DNA of 62,777 bases. It comes from Thermotogota bacterium. GTDB lineage: Bacteria; Thermotogota; Thermotogae; Petrotogales; Petrotogaceae. The stretch spans positions 1 through 62,777 of the forward strand of contig JAKOZG010000010.1 in the NCBI GenBank assembly GCA_029780115.1, read 5' to 3'. Positions 34,810-43,852 of the stretch are shown here, piece by piece. The translations under genes and the position numbers were made by a program. A model generated the notes under the pieces. That model had not been told where the DNA came from, searched no databases, and saw only the letters and a program-made list of their open reading frames with translations. The number at the start of each line of letters is the position of its first letter. Within the stretch, counting starts at the first letter, position 1.

Positions 34810-35805
34810 TCAGTTACTTTTTCTTTCAATATATTTAGGTTTTAAACACTTTTGAATCTTTTCATTAGAATGATTTGTAATCTTTTCTATTAACAATTCT
34901 GCTGCAGTTTGTCCTAAAAGTTCAATAGGTTGCCTAACAGTCGATAATTTAATTGATTCAGCAAAAGAGAGATCATCGTATCCTATGATCGAATAATCTT
35001 TTCCGGGAAACATATCTTCAGATTTAGCTCCTTCAATGAATCCAAAAGCAATTATGTCAGATAATGCAAAAACGCTGAATCTTTTCTTCTGATTCTTTAT
35101 AATATTTCTTCCAACTTCAAAGCTTTCTTTCCAGCTCAACGCCACTTCTATTACTTTTATCCTTTTTTTAGATATACCTCTTTGATTAACCAATTCATCG
35201 ATAAACCCGTTTAATCTTTCAGAAAAAACTCCACTTGAAAATACTTCATCTGATTCATACCCACCTAATATGTATATGTCTGAGTTTGGATATATTTTGA
35301 TATTTTTCGCTGCTAAAACCCCTCCATGATAGTTATCAACGAAAATACAATCATTCATTTCGTCTCGTGTGTCAACCAGAATATAAGGCTTGGGGGTTGG
35401 AAATTTGTTGTCTTTAAACATTTTTGTTAAAGATAGTGAAGAAACAATCAAACCATCAGTTTGATAAAGAAAATGAGACGGGCTAGAGACCCTTTCTAAT
35501 CTATCCCTTGATAGAAGTGGAAAAAACACACTGTCATAACCATTTTTGGAAAGCACTTCATCTATTGCGCTCACTAGCCTTTCATGGAATTCATCTCCAA
35601 TGGTTGGAGAGATTATTGAAATCATGTTTGTCTTCCCAGAAGATAAGTTCTTTGCATGAATGTTGGGAACATAATTTAGTTTTTCAATTGCTTTCATCAC
35701 TTTTTCCCTGTTTTTGGGTTTTACAGTGGGATCATTATTCAAAACTTTTGAGACAGTTCCAACACTCACTTTTGCAAGTTTTGCAACGTCTTTAACATTG
35801 GCCAT
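34810..35805 (-). CDS. LacI-family transcriptional regulator
   Basis: The product of about 331 residues begins with the LacI HTH (NVKDVAKLAKVSVGTVSKVLNN) and hinge (YVPNIHAKNLSS), then the periplasmic-binding-like effector domain (ISPTIGDEFHERLV, FALSDIIAFGFI, IGYDDLSFAE). ATG 35805 has AAGGAAGGTGATG just upstream; ATGs at 35853 and 35832 in the same frame lie before that site. It is the first gene of the glycan-degradation operon and two palindromic LacI-type operators lie directly upstream, so it most likely represses its own operon until a sugar from the substrate binds. The effector is unknown. Confidence 0.93.
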   Translation of the reverse strand: MANVKDVAKLAKVSVGTVSKVLNNDPTVKPKNREKVMKAIEKLNYVPNIHAKNLSSGKTNMISIISPTIGDEFHERLVSAIDEVLSKNGYDSVFFPLLSRDRLERVSSPSHFLYQTDGLIVSSLSLTKMFKDNKFPTPKPYILVDTRDEMNDCIFVDNYHGGVLAAKNIKIYPNSDIYILGGYESDEVFSSGVFSERLNGFIDELVNQRGISKKRIKVIEVALSWKESFEVGRNIIKNQKKRFSVFALSDIIAFGFIEGAKSEDMFPGKDYSIIGYDDLSFAESIKLSTVRQPIELLGQTAAELLIEKITNHSNEKIQKCLKPKYIERKSN

Positions 35806-35824
35806 TACATCACCTTCCTTAATT

Positions 35825-35853
35825 ATGAATCGGTTCTTTATGAATCGGTTCAT
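35825..35853. promoter_or_regulatory. Tandem LacI-type operators
   Basis: ATGAATCGGTTCAT (35840-35853) has the LacI-family form ATGAA-N4-TTCAT with a central CG. A second copy, ATGAATCGGTTCTT (35825-35838), is 15 bp away. They lie 20-48 bp before the regulator start. Confidence 0.75.
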
Positions 35854-35960
35854 TTTTATGATATCAATGATTTATTCATTTGTCAAACTGGAATAATCCC
35901 GATTGAAGACAGTTAGGAAGAATTAAAAGAAGTTATCGGGAATTAAAAAGAAGAATAATA

Positions 35961-35984
35961 AAAGGCGGCCTTTCAGCCGCCTTT
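35961..35984 (-). terminator. Strong GC-rich terminator, usable on both strands
   Basis: AAAGGCGGC-CTTTCA-GCCGCCTTT with T-rich DNA on the plus strand side and TTTTATTATT on the minus side. It ends the small lysine-rich gene at 36030-36104. Confidence 0.85.
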
Positions 35985-36029
35985 TTCGATTACCTGTTAA
36001 CACGTTAGAACCCAGTACATTCTTTGGAA

Positions 36030-36104
36030 CTACTTCTTCTTTGGAGCGTTTTTCGGCTTATCTTTTTTGCCTTGGTCTTTCTTTTTATCAGACTTCTTAT
36101 CCAT
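36030..36104 (-). CDS. Tiny lysine-rich protein (24 residues)
   Basis: The frame starts at ATG 36104 and stops at TAG 36030. It encodes 24 residues that begin MDKKSDKKKDQGKKDK and end NAPKKK; thirteen of the 24 are lysine and none is hydrophobic apart from the initiator methionine and an alanine. An ideal AAGGAGG site stands 7-8 nt upstream, a full TTGATT-N16-TATAAT promoter lies at 36181-36208 and a strong terminator follows at 35961-35984. The gene therefore has all the parts of a separate, well-expressed unit. The charge suggests binding to nucleic acid or the ribosome, which is inference. I do not know a family; a small RNA function of the same transcript is possible. Confidence 0.65.
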   Translation of the reverse strand: MDKKSDKKKDQGKKDKPKNAPKKK

Positions 36105-36180
36105 CAGCCAAGCCTCCTTAGGGCTTCAGTCCCCCATATAGTGATTTTTAGCTACTTACACACTTACTCAATCCATTTTT

Positions 36181-36208
36181 ATTATACCATATTATTTAAT
36201 AAAATCAA
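36181..36208 (-). promoter_or_regulatory. Sigma-70-type promoter of the small lysine-rich gene
   Basis: On the minus strand TTGATT (36208-36203), a 16-bp spacer and TATAAT (36186-36181). Transcription should begin near 36175, giving a leader of about 70 nt that contains a short GGCTT..GTCCCC stem candidate. Confidence 0.7.
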
Positions 36209-36473
36209 GAGGTTTGCATAATTTTTTTGAGAAAAAAATAAGAAGAAAATATTTGAATGAAAAACTTAATTATTTGATAAATAGCCCTTTTTAGTATATA
36301 TATTTTATATACAATCACAATAATTACTTTTTACTAAATATTTTTATGTTTCAGACGATAAAAAAATAGGATAAATAACTGTTTTTAAAGAATTATTAAT
36401 AAGTGGCAAATTTAATTCAATTGCTTTCTTTATCTACTATTTTGTAATATTATTCTTATATACGCTATTCAAC
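36209..36473. other. AT-rich gene-free stretch before sbcD
   Basis: About 265 bp of very AT-rich DNA between the promoter of the small gene and the promoter of sbcDC. I see no reading frame, repeat or hairpin worth naming. Confidence 0.6.
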
Positions 36474-36500
36474 TTGCAATGAGAGTTAGGATGTTATAAA
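36474..36500 (+). promoter_or_regulatory. Probable promoter of sbcDC with extended -10
   Basis: TTGCAA (36474-36479), 15 bp, then TGT-TATAAA (36492-36500), an extended -10. The sbcD start is 76 bp further on. Confidence 0.45.
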
Positions 36501-36576
36501 ATCTTACTAGTAGTTGCTTTACAATTACATGTTATAAATTTTTTATTTTAATACCTTATTCACGAGGGGGGCTTTT

Positions 36577-37707
36577 ATGAAAATTCTACATACTGCAGAC
36601 TGGCATATTGGGAAAATAATCTACGGAGAATACATGCTTGATGATCAAAGGTATATATTGTCTCAATTATTAAACTATCTAAAAGAAGAATCAGTTGACG
36701 CTTTGGTCATTTCAGGAGATCTATTTGATAGAGCCGTTCCACCTGCAGAGGCTATTAATCTTTTAAATGAAACTCTTTCAAAGATAGTGCTTGAATTTAG
36801 AATTCCCACAATTATCATTTCGGGTAACCATGATAGCGCTGAGCGTCTTGAATTTTTGAATGGAATTCTTTCTGGGATGGATCTTCACATTGAAGGAGTT
36901 TTGAAAGACGAAGTAAAAAAGGTTACTTACACTGATGAATATGGTCTTGTTAATTTCTTTCTTCTTCCATATGTTGATTTTTTCAAGGCTAGAGATTTAT
37001 TTGGTATGAATTTTAAAAATAAAACAGAGGTTATATCAAAATTTATTGAAAAGATGAGTATAGATGAGAATGAAAGGAATATTCTTGTAGCTCATGAATA
37101 CGTTTTAGGAGGAGAAGAAAGCGAATCAGAAAGGGTGCTTTCAATTGGTGGCAGCGAGTATATAGAACCTTCTATTTTTGAAGTGTTTGATTATGTTGCG
37201 TTAGGTCATCTTCACAGACCACAAAATATATTAAGCCAAAAGATTTGCTATCCAGGTTCTTTACTTAAGTATTCATTTAGTGAAAGTTATCACGAAAAAG
37301 GAATGAATATTGTTGATTTTAAGGAAAAAGGAAATATTAATATACAAAAGTTGCGTTTTAAAGTGAAAAGAGATATGAGGGTTATTAAAGGATTTTTTAA
37401 AGAAGTGATGGAAAAAGAACAAACAGATGATTATCTTCACGTCATTTTAGAAGATGAAAACATTGTAGTTGAAGGCATGAACAAGTTAAAATCGAGATTT
37501 CCTAATGTTTTATCGCTTGAATATCCAAATTCTAAAACTAATAAGAATATAAAATCGTTAGAAAAAGATATACAGAAAATATCTCCAATTGAATTATTTG
37601 AGATATTCTTCAAAGAAGTGAAAGGAAGGGAACTTAACTTAGATGAAAAAGAGATAGTCAAAAGTGTTTTTGAAGTTGTTATAAGTGAAAGGAGTGATGA
37701 AGTATGA
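36577..37707 (+). CDS. sbcD: Exonuclease subunit SbcD
   Basis: The 376-residue protein has the metallophosphoesterase motifs in order: DWHIGK (D8, H10), SGDLFDRA (D48), SGNHDS (N84, H85), AHEYVLGG and LGHLHRP. This is the Mre11/SbcD nuclease, which with SbcC opens hairpins and blocked DNA ends in an ATP-dependent way. An AGGGGGG-type site (GAGGGGGGC) precedes the ATG. The stop overlaps the sbcC start by ATGA. Because the window is full of palindromic repeats, a hairpin-cleaving nuclease is relevant to their stability. Confidence 0.96.
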   Translation: MKILHTADWHIGKIIYGEYMLDDQRYILSQLLNYLKEESVDALVISGDLFDRAVPPAEAINLLNETLSKIVLEFRIPTIIISGNHDSAERLEFLNGILSGMDLHIEGVLKDEVKKVTYTDEYGLVNFFLLPYVDFFKARDLFGMNFKNKTEVISKFIEKMSIDENERNILVAHEYVLGGEESESERVLSIGGSEYIEPSIFEVFDYVALGHLHRPQNILSQKICYPGSLLKYSFSESYHEKGMNIVDFKEKGNINIQKLRFKVKRDMRVIKGFFKEVMEKEQTDDYLHVILEDENIVVEGMNKLKSRFPNVLSLEYPNSKTNKNIKSLEKDIQKISPIELFEIFFKEVKGRELNLDEKEIVKSVFEVVISERSDEV

Positions 37708-40700
37708 AACCAATAAAACTTAAATTTCAAGCATTTGGCCCTTTTGTAGAAGAACAAGGAATTGATTTTAGCGAGATAGCAAATGACGGATTGTTTTTGA
37801 TCACTGGACCGACTGGGGCTGGAAAGACTTCTATTTTTGATGCGATAAGCTTTGCATTGTATGGAAAAGGTTCTATGGAAGAGAGAGAAAGAACTAATAT
37901 AAGGTCAGACTTTGCAGATGAAAACATAGAAACGTACGTTCAATTTGAGTTTTATTTAAAAGATAAGAGAATTGAAATCTACCGCACCCCGAGCTATGAA
38001 AAAGTTGGTAAAGATGGAAAAAAGAATACAAAAAATCCTTATGCTAGGATGATTATGTTTCAAGATGATAAATTAATAATTGAAGAAAGCGGTAGTGATA
38101 AAGTTACAAAAAAAGTAGAAGAACTTCTCAACTTAAATTACCAGCAATTTAGACAAATAGTTATGCTTCCGCAAGGTGAGTTCAGAAGATTTATATTAGC
38201 TAATTCTAATGAAAGAGAAGAGATCTTTAAAAGGATTTTTGATATCAGTCTATATGAGAAATTTGAAGAGAAGATAGACGCTATGTACAAAGAAATTAAA
38301 CGAAAGTTAGAGGACAATAAAAAGGAAGTAGAAATAATAGCTAAAGGTATTTTAATTGATACTGAAGAATTCCAAGAATTTGTTAACAATAGTGATTTAA
38401 GTCCTAAAAAAATAATTCAACACATAAATCAGGAAGTTGAACAAATACACAAATCTTTAGAAACAATTAATATTCAAAAAAATGAGAATCAGAGTATACT
38501 AAAAAATTTAGAAGAAAAACTTCAAAAGATAAAAAGCAATAACGAATTAATCGATAAAAGAGAGGCTATTAAAAAAGAACTACAAGAGCTATCAAAGCAA
38601 AAAGAGACGATGGTACAAAAAGAGGAGCTCTTAAGAAAGTTAGATAAGGTAGAAAAAATAATTCCCTATGAAGAAAATTGGATTAATCTCTCAAAAGATT
38701 TAAAAGAAAAGAAAATACTTTTAGAAAAATTAAATATAGAATTATTAGAAAGGGAAGAAAAACAAGGAACAATTGATGAGACCTTTAATAAACTTGAAGA
38801 AGATTATCAAAAAATCTCTTTAAGAAACAAGGAAATAGAAGAGTTAAATGAAAAATTGGAAAGCCTAAAAAATTATGAACAGCTAGATCAAGAGTTCCAG
38901 AAATTATCTAAACAATTAGGAGAAAAAAATAAGGAACTTTCTAAGATAGAAAGTGAAATCTCACAAAATAAGAAAGTATTTGAGGAAAACGAGCATTATA
39001 TAACTGCCAATGAAGATATAAACATTGAGATTCTTGAAAGAAACTTAAAAGATATAGTTAAATATGAAAACTCATGCAACGATTTAATTAATGAATATTT
39101 AAACTTTACTGATATTGTAAAAAGATATCGAGAAATTCAAAAAGAGAAAAATGACATAGAGCAGTTGATCAATAGATTAAGAGATGAACTAGATAGAAAA
39201 ACACATGAAATAATATTAACTCAAGCTTATAGACTTGCTGAAACATTAGAAGAGGGTAAGCCTTGCCCTGTATGTGGCTCAATAATTCATCCTGACCCTG
39301 CAAAATCTGAAGGGCAGATTGTTACTGAAAAAGAAATAGAAGATTTGAACAAAAAGATTGAAAGAGCAGAAGAGAAAAGAAATGAAATAGTTAATAAATA
39401 TGAGACTATCAAAGGAGAAAATGATGGGACTGAATCACGTGTTATGACGAATTATAAAAGGATTTGTGAAGAATTAGCAATTGAGCAAAAAGAGCCAACA
39501 GAAATGAAATCTCATATTGAAAAAATAATAAAGACTTTACAAGAAAAATTAAAGGTTCAGCAAAAAGAATATGATGAGAAAAAAGACATAGTTAATAAAA
39601 TTAAGTCATTAAAAGAAGAAAATAAAAAGATTAAATTAAGTCTTGATATTCTTCAAAAGAAAAAAGAAGTTTTACAGCAAGAAATTGATGAATTGAAATC
39701 AAAAATATTGCAGATAAACATGAAGAAAAAAACCGTTGCTGAACATCTTGAAGGGAAAACTTTAAAAGATATAAACCGTGAAATAGAAGAAATAAATCAA
39801 TTCATAACAAATACATCTTCAAAGTATGAAGAAATCAGAAAGGCTAAAGAAGCTAATCTTCAAGAGATACATTCATTAAAAGGAAAAATAGCCACAATAA
39901 CTGGAGATATAAATCAATTATCGAGCAAAGTAAAAGAATCTGAAGAAAAGCTAAATAAAATGATTAGAGATATGGAACTGGTAAATTACGAGAATTATAA
40001 ATCATTAAAAGACAAGCTCTATTTGAAAGATCAGTTAGAAGAGGAAATTGAAATATACAACTTGGAATTACAGAAAAAGAAAAATTTATTAGAAGAGTAT
40101 GAAAGATCGGTAAAAAATATTGGAAAGATCGATGAATTGCCTTTAGTTGAAGAAATAAATGAAATGAAAGAAAAAAACGAAATTTTGATTCGTAATGAAA
40201 CAAGTTTAGAGAATAAAAAGGTGTCCTTGAAGACAACAAAATTAGAAATGGAGAAATTACAGAAAGAAGCTCAACAAATTGAAAAAGATTACAACATGAT
40301 AGTAAATTTAAGGAATGTGAGTAAAGGGGATAATGATTCAAAAGTTAGTCTCACTAAATATGTGCTTACGTATTATTTTGAAGAGATTATAATGCATGCG
40401 AATGAAAGGTTGATGAAGCTTACTAATAATAGATATGTAATGAGAAGGTCAACAGAGGTTTTAGATGCAAGAAGAAAGGAAGGTCTTGAAATCATGGTTT
40501 TAGATCATAATACAGGAAAAGAGAGACATATAAAATCTCTTTCTGGAGGAGAAAGTTTTGAGGCAGCATTAGCACTAGCTTTAGGACTTGCAGATGTGGT
40601 ACAAAGTCACTCTGGAGGTATATCTTTAGATACAATATTTATAGATGAGGGGTTTGGGAGCCTTGATCCAAATTCTCTTGATAGAGCAATAGAAGTTCTT

Positions 40701-40823
40701 CTAGAATTAAATGATTCTGGAAGGACGGTTGGCATCATCTCACATGTTGAAGAACTTAAAGAAAGAATTAATGATAAAATAGAAGTAATTCCTACTAGTG
40801 AAGGTAGTATTATAAAATATTAA
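37704..40823 (+). CDS. sbcC: Exonuclease subunit SbcC (Rad50-like SMC ATPase)
   Basis: The 1039-residue protein has an N-terminal Walker A (GPTGAGKTS, residues 35-43) and a long coiled coil interrupted by the zinc hook CPVCGS (C521, C524). The C-terminal signature (KSLSGGESFEAALAL) and Walker B with D-loop (DTIFIDEGFGSLD) follow. Length and layout are standard. It dimerises by the hook and, with SbcD, cuts DNA hairpins and ends. Translation is coupled to sbcD through a 4-bp overlap. A bidirectional terminator follows. Confidence 0.96.
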   Translation: MKPIKLKFQAFGPFVEEQGIDFSEIANDGLFLITGPTGAGKTSIFDAISFALYGKGSMEERERTNIRSDFADENIETYVQFEFYLKDKRIEIYRTPSYEKVGKDGKKNTKNPYARMIMFQDDKLIIEESGSDKVTKKVEELLNLNYQQFRQIVMLPQGEFRRFILANSNEREEIFKRIFDISLYEKFEEKIDAMYKEIKRKLEDNKKEVEIIAKGILIDTEEFQEFVNNSDLSPKKIIQHINQEVEQIHKSLETINIQKNENQSILKNLEEKLQKIKSNNELIDKREAIKKELQELSKQKETMVQKEELLRKLDKVEKIIPYEENWINLSKDLKEKKILLEKLNIELLEREEKQGTIDETFNKLEEDYQKISLRNKEIEELNEKLESLKNYEQLDQEFQKLSKQLGEKNKELSKIESEISQNKKVFEENEHYITANEDINIEILERNLKDIVKYENSCNDLINEYLNFTDIVKRYREIQKEKNDIEQLINRLRDELDRKTHEIILTQAYRLAETLEEGKPCPVCGSIIHPDPAKSEGQIVTEKEIEDLNKKIERAEEKRNEIVNKYETIKGENDGTESRVMTNYKRICEELAIEQKEPTEMKSHIEKIIKTLQEKLKVQQKEYDEKKDIVNKIKSLKEENKKIKLSLDILQKKKEVLQQEIDELKSKILQINMKKKTVAEHLEGKTLKDINREIEEINQFITNTSSKYEEIRKAKEANLQEIHSLKGKIATITGDINQLSSKVKESEEKLNKMIRDMELVNYENYKSLKDKLYLKDQLEEEIEIYNLELQKKKNLLEEYERSVKNIGKIDELPLVEEINEMKEKNEILIRNETSLENKKVSLKTTKLEMEKLQKEAQQIEKDYNMIVNLRNVSKGDNDSKVSLTKYVLTYYFEEIIMHANERLMKLTNNRYVMRRSTEVLDARRKEGLEIMVLDHNTGKERHIKSLSGGESFEAALALALGLADVVQSHSGGISLDTIFIDEGFGSLDPNSLDRAIEVLLELNDSGRTVGIISHVEELKERINDKIEVIPTSEGSIIKY

Positions 40824-40844
40824 GACTGTTTATAAAATAAACAC

Positions 40845-40883
40845 CATAGGGACGTATAATTTTTCTACGTCCCTATGATTTTT
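40845..40883 (+). terminator. Terminator shared by convergent sbcC and the GT2 gene
   Basis: CATAGGGACGTA and TACGTCCCTATG (12-bp arms, 9-nt loop) followed by ATTTTTG. The stop codon of the minus-strand glycosyltransferase lies inside the right arm, so the hairpin also closes that gene. Confidence 0.85.
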
Positions 40884-43497
40884 GAGCCAGAATACTTCTT
40901 AAATTATCGTTTAATGCTTCTAGTTTTGTTATTTTAAATCCTTCTTTTTTGAATAGTTCTTCAAGTTGTTTTGTAGTTCTAAGAACTCTAAAATTAGGTC
41001 CAAACCATATTATGTTATCTCTATCGTTTAGATCAGGTACATATACAAAAGCGAGTACTTTTTCTGCATTGTTTAAGTGTTTTGACATATCAAAATTTTT
41101 TTCAAATTCTCCTAGAATTAAAAGATTTTTTGAATCTTCATTCACTGTTATTTCTAAATCATCGAAGACACTTTTGTATTTTTCTTCATCAAATCCTACT
41201 ATTTGTAAGTCGTTGATTCCAGAGTCAACTAAGCCTTTTAAAATGTATTCTTTTTTTATTTCAAAAGGTTTGGTCTTATATGTATCTTTTTCTCTTTCTT
41301 CATATATTTTTAATGCCTCATCAGAAGGGTAAGGAATTGCATACATAAAATTGTTTGCTTTTTTCCAGCTTCTTATAGGGTGTATAATACCAAGCGTAGA
41401 AAGTTTCTCTGAGATATTTCCTACCCAAATTATTTCGTCGTCTTTTTTCATGAAATTAAATCGAGTGTTTGGATAAAGCCCAGAGTATGTATATCGTCCA
41501 AGGGCAAAATCTGCTAGTTTGTTGTTTTCTTCAACAGATTTGATGTGTAGTTCAAACGCTTTTTTCATATCCTCTTTTTCATAGATTTTTGCTAGTCTGT
41601 AGTAATAAAATGGGAATTCTTCTGTATTTTCTATTTTGTTTAACAGTTCTTTTGCCTTTTCTGGATCTTTTTGAATATATGAAATACCGGATGTGTACAA
41701 GGCAAAGGGAGAATCTGAAATGAGATAAAGCCTTTGACATTGTTCTTGTCCGATATATTCTACTATGTTGAATATAAACTCTTTTCCAGATGAAAAATAC
41801 GAATACATTTCTTCGTATACACCATCCATTAATGGATCTAACTTAGTGCTTAAATCTTCTACAATGGGTTTAATAAACGTGGAAAGTTCGGGTAGGATTT
41901 CCATTGCCTTTCTGTATTGATCAATCGCTTCTTTGAACCGTTTTACTCTTAAATAGCAGTCCCCTAGTAGTGCATACAACACTCCTTGAACTTTTTCATC
42001 TTCAATTTTTCTCAAAGAAGAAAGGGTTTTTAATATGCCTATTGTATCTTTTGTGTTTTTTAATATTGAATAAAACAGGAGAAGTCCTGGTATCCTTGTT
42101 TTTTCAACAAACTCAAGGTGATCATCTTTTGTTAGGAAGTCTAAAAGTTGGTCTTCGCCAGTTTGTATCCTTTTTATTATGTATTTTGAGATTTCGTTTT
42201 TGTAGGTCAGTTTATCTAAGAAGTTGTTGTCTACTTCGACCTTTAAATCTGCGATTTTTTCAATCAGCGAATCATAGTAAATTACCATTCCTTCTTTTTC
42301 TAAGCTTTCGACAAGTGTTGTAATTCCTGGTAGTATACTTTCTAGTTCTTTTTTATCTTTTATCGTTTCGTTTATATCCTGAAGAAGAACATATACATTG
42401 TTTCTTTCTAAGGTCACATTTTCTTCTAAGAAGGCATCTTTGAGGTATTGATTGAAACCTTCAAAATCACCTGTTTTTAAGGAGGATCTTGCCATTAATA
42501 TATTTGCAAGAGGGATTTGTTTAAAAGACATTATTGTCCATTCAAATTTTTCTACGTTTTTCATAGCATCGTCAAGCACTTCAAAAAACTTTTTGCCCCA
42601 GGTTAGTAGTTCATCCCAATCTTTTTCTCTTTCGTATAGAACCATCATACCAAAGTATGGGTCGGGATACTGAGGAGCAGCTTGAATACATTTATCGAAT
42701 AATTCCTTTGCCATTTCATTAAGACCACCAAACACACAATCTAAACCAAATAAATATAAGAACTCAAGACCAATTGCGGGGATCTGCCCTACCTTTTGTA
42801 TCGCTTCTAAGGTTTGCCAAGCCACCTGATTCTTTTTATAGGTATATCCTCCGATAGATTCTGTTTTATACAACTGAACCAAATAATATATTCGCTCTAT
42901 TGGTTCTTTTGCTGTTTGTAAATGCTCTCTAATAAGATTTCCAGTTCTTTCATATTTTTTCTTTCTTAAAGATCTTGTCCAGATATATCCATAATGTAAT
43001 ATGGGAAAGTTGGCATGTACTACCTTTGGTTTATATATTGCTTGGTTGTGAACAACATTTTTATATGAAATTGTTCCTCTTCTAAAAATTCGAGGGGTAG
43101 AGGCAACTTCTGTTTTAGTTAAATCTATATCTAAATAACTAATTGTAGGAAGGTAGACGGTGTTTACTGATTTGTCAAGACCTTTTAGAAAGTCACGCAT
43201 ATTTTTTCTAAAAGATTCTGATGCTTCTTCGTCAGCATCGTATATTAATACCCATTGACAGGTTGGAAATTGCAAAGAGTAGTTTCTTGCTTCAGAGAAA
43301 TCGTTTTGCCATTCATGAAAGTATAGTTTGTCTGTGTATTCTTTTACTATTTCAGGAGTTCTGTCAGTTGAACCTGTATCAACAACGATTATTTCATCTA
43401 CTACGTCTACTATCGATTCTAAAGCTCGTCTTATATTAGCCTCTTCGTCTTTAACAATCATTGCAACAGAGAGTAGGCCTTCATTGTTTGTAACCAT
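40873..43497 (-). CDS. Family 2 glycosyltransferase with long TPR region
   Basis: The 874-residue protein starts with a GT2 domain of the SunS/TPR type: LSVAMIVKDEEANIRRALESI, IIVVDTGSTDRTPEIV and VLIYDADEEAS (the DAD-like metal site). TPR-like helices follow (about 230-660), then a C-terminal domain with an NLLILGEFEKNFD strand. It has no signal peptide. It should transfer sugar to a protein or glycan in the cytoplasm. Its position beside the flagellin gene on the same strand makes flagellin or other surface-protein glycosylation a reasonable role, unproven. The gap between the two genes holds two family A repeats and the flagellin terminator, so they are separate transcripts. Confidence 0.82.
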   Translation of the reverse strand: MVTNNEGLLSVAMIVKDEEANIRRALESIVDVVDEIIVVDTGSTDRTPEIVKEYTDKLYFHEWQNDFSEARNYSLQFPTCQWVLIYDADEEASESFRKNMRDFLKGLDKSVNTVYLPTISYLDIDLTKTEVASTPRIFRRGTISYKNVVHNQAIYKPKVVHANFPILHYGYIWTRSLRKKKYERTGNLIREHLQTAKEPIERIYYLVQLYKTESIGGYTYKKNQVAWQTLEAIQKVGQIPAIGLEFLYLFGLDCVFGGLNEMAKELFDKCIQAAPQYPDPYFGMMVLYEREKDWDELLTWGKKFFEVLDDAMKNVEKFEWTIMSFKQIPLANILMARSSLKTGDFEGFNQYLKDAFLEENVTLERNNVYVLLQDINETIKDKKELESILPGITTLVESLEKEGMVIYYDSLIEKIADLKVEVDNNFLDKLTYKNEISKYIIKRIQTGEDQLLDFLTKDDHLEFVEKTRIPGLLLFYSILKNTKDTIGILKTLSSLRKIEDEKVQGVLYALLGDCYLRVKRFKEAIDQYRKAMEILPELSTFIKPIVEDLSTKLDPLMDGVYEEMYSYFSSGKEFIFNIVEYIGQEQCQRLYLISDSPFALYTSGISYIQKDPEKAKELLNKIENTEEFPFYYYRLAKIYEKEDMKKAFELHIKSVEENNKLADFALGRYTYSGLYPNTRFNFMKKDDEIIWVGNISEKLSTLGIIHPIRSWKKANNFMYAIPYPSDEALKIYEEREKDTYKTKPFEIKKEYILKGLVDSGINDLQIVGFDEEKYKSVFDDLEITVNEDSKNLLILGEFEKNFDMSKHLNNAEKVLAFVYVPDLNDRDNIIWFGPNFRVLRTTKQLEELFKKEGFKITKLEALNDNLRSILAQKS

Positions 43498-43625
43498 TTT
43501 TATTTTCCTCCTCTAAAAAACCTAATATTATCTTTAGAAATTCAAAAAGATGGCTTTTATTAAATGTTTCGTATTTGATTTTTTTGCTTACTTCTAATCT
43601 TCACTAACTTTTAATTTCTTTACTT

Positions 43626-43765
43626 TGCTACTTGTAGCTAGGAATGGGGAGAGGGCTCCGCCCTGAACCCGATATAAATTCAAAAACCTAATTAACAATT
43701 ACAACTTTTCAGTACTTGTGTTGAGAAAGGGAGAAGGGCTCTGCCCAAGACCCGATTATTATAAT
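43626..43765. repeat. Two family A repeats in the 43498-43852 gap
   Basis: Copy 1 (about 43626-43690) has TAGCTACTTGTAGCTA-like arms, then AGGGCTCCGCCCT, GAACCCGA and TAAATTCAAAAA. Copy 2 (about 43715-43765) has AGGGCTCTGCCC and GACCCGA. Both are in the inverse orientation to the 59690 array. Nothing else is seen in this 355-bp stretch apart from the flagellin terminator. Confidence 0.7.
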
Positions 43766-43815
43766 TTTTATTTCTCTAATTAATTATACTAGAAGTATGT
43801 ATGAAAGTCCTAAAA

Positions 43816-43839
43816 AAAGAGGGCCATTCGGCCCTCTTT
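43816..43839 (-). terminator. Flagellin terminator
   Basis: AAAGAGGGCC-ATTC-GGCCCTCTTT with TTTTTTT on the minus strand, 14 bp after the flagellin stop. Confidence 0.92.
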
Positions 43840-43852
43840 GCTATTTGATTTA

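Noticed and set aside
40949-41332. 127-residue plus-strand frame opposite the GT2 gene
   Set aside because: Serine/phenylalanine-rich shadow of the minus-strand glycosyltransferase; no start signals.
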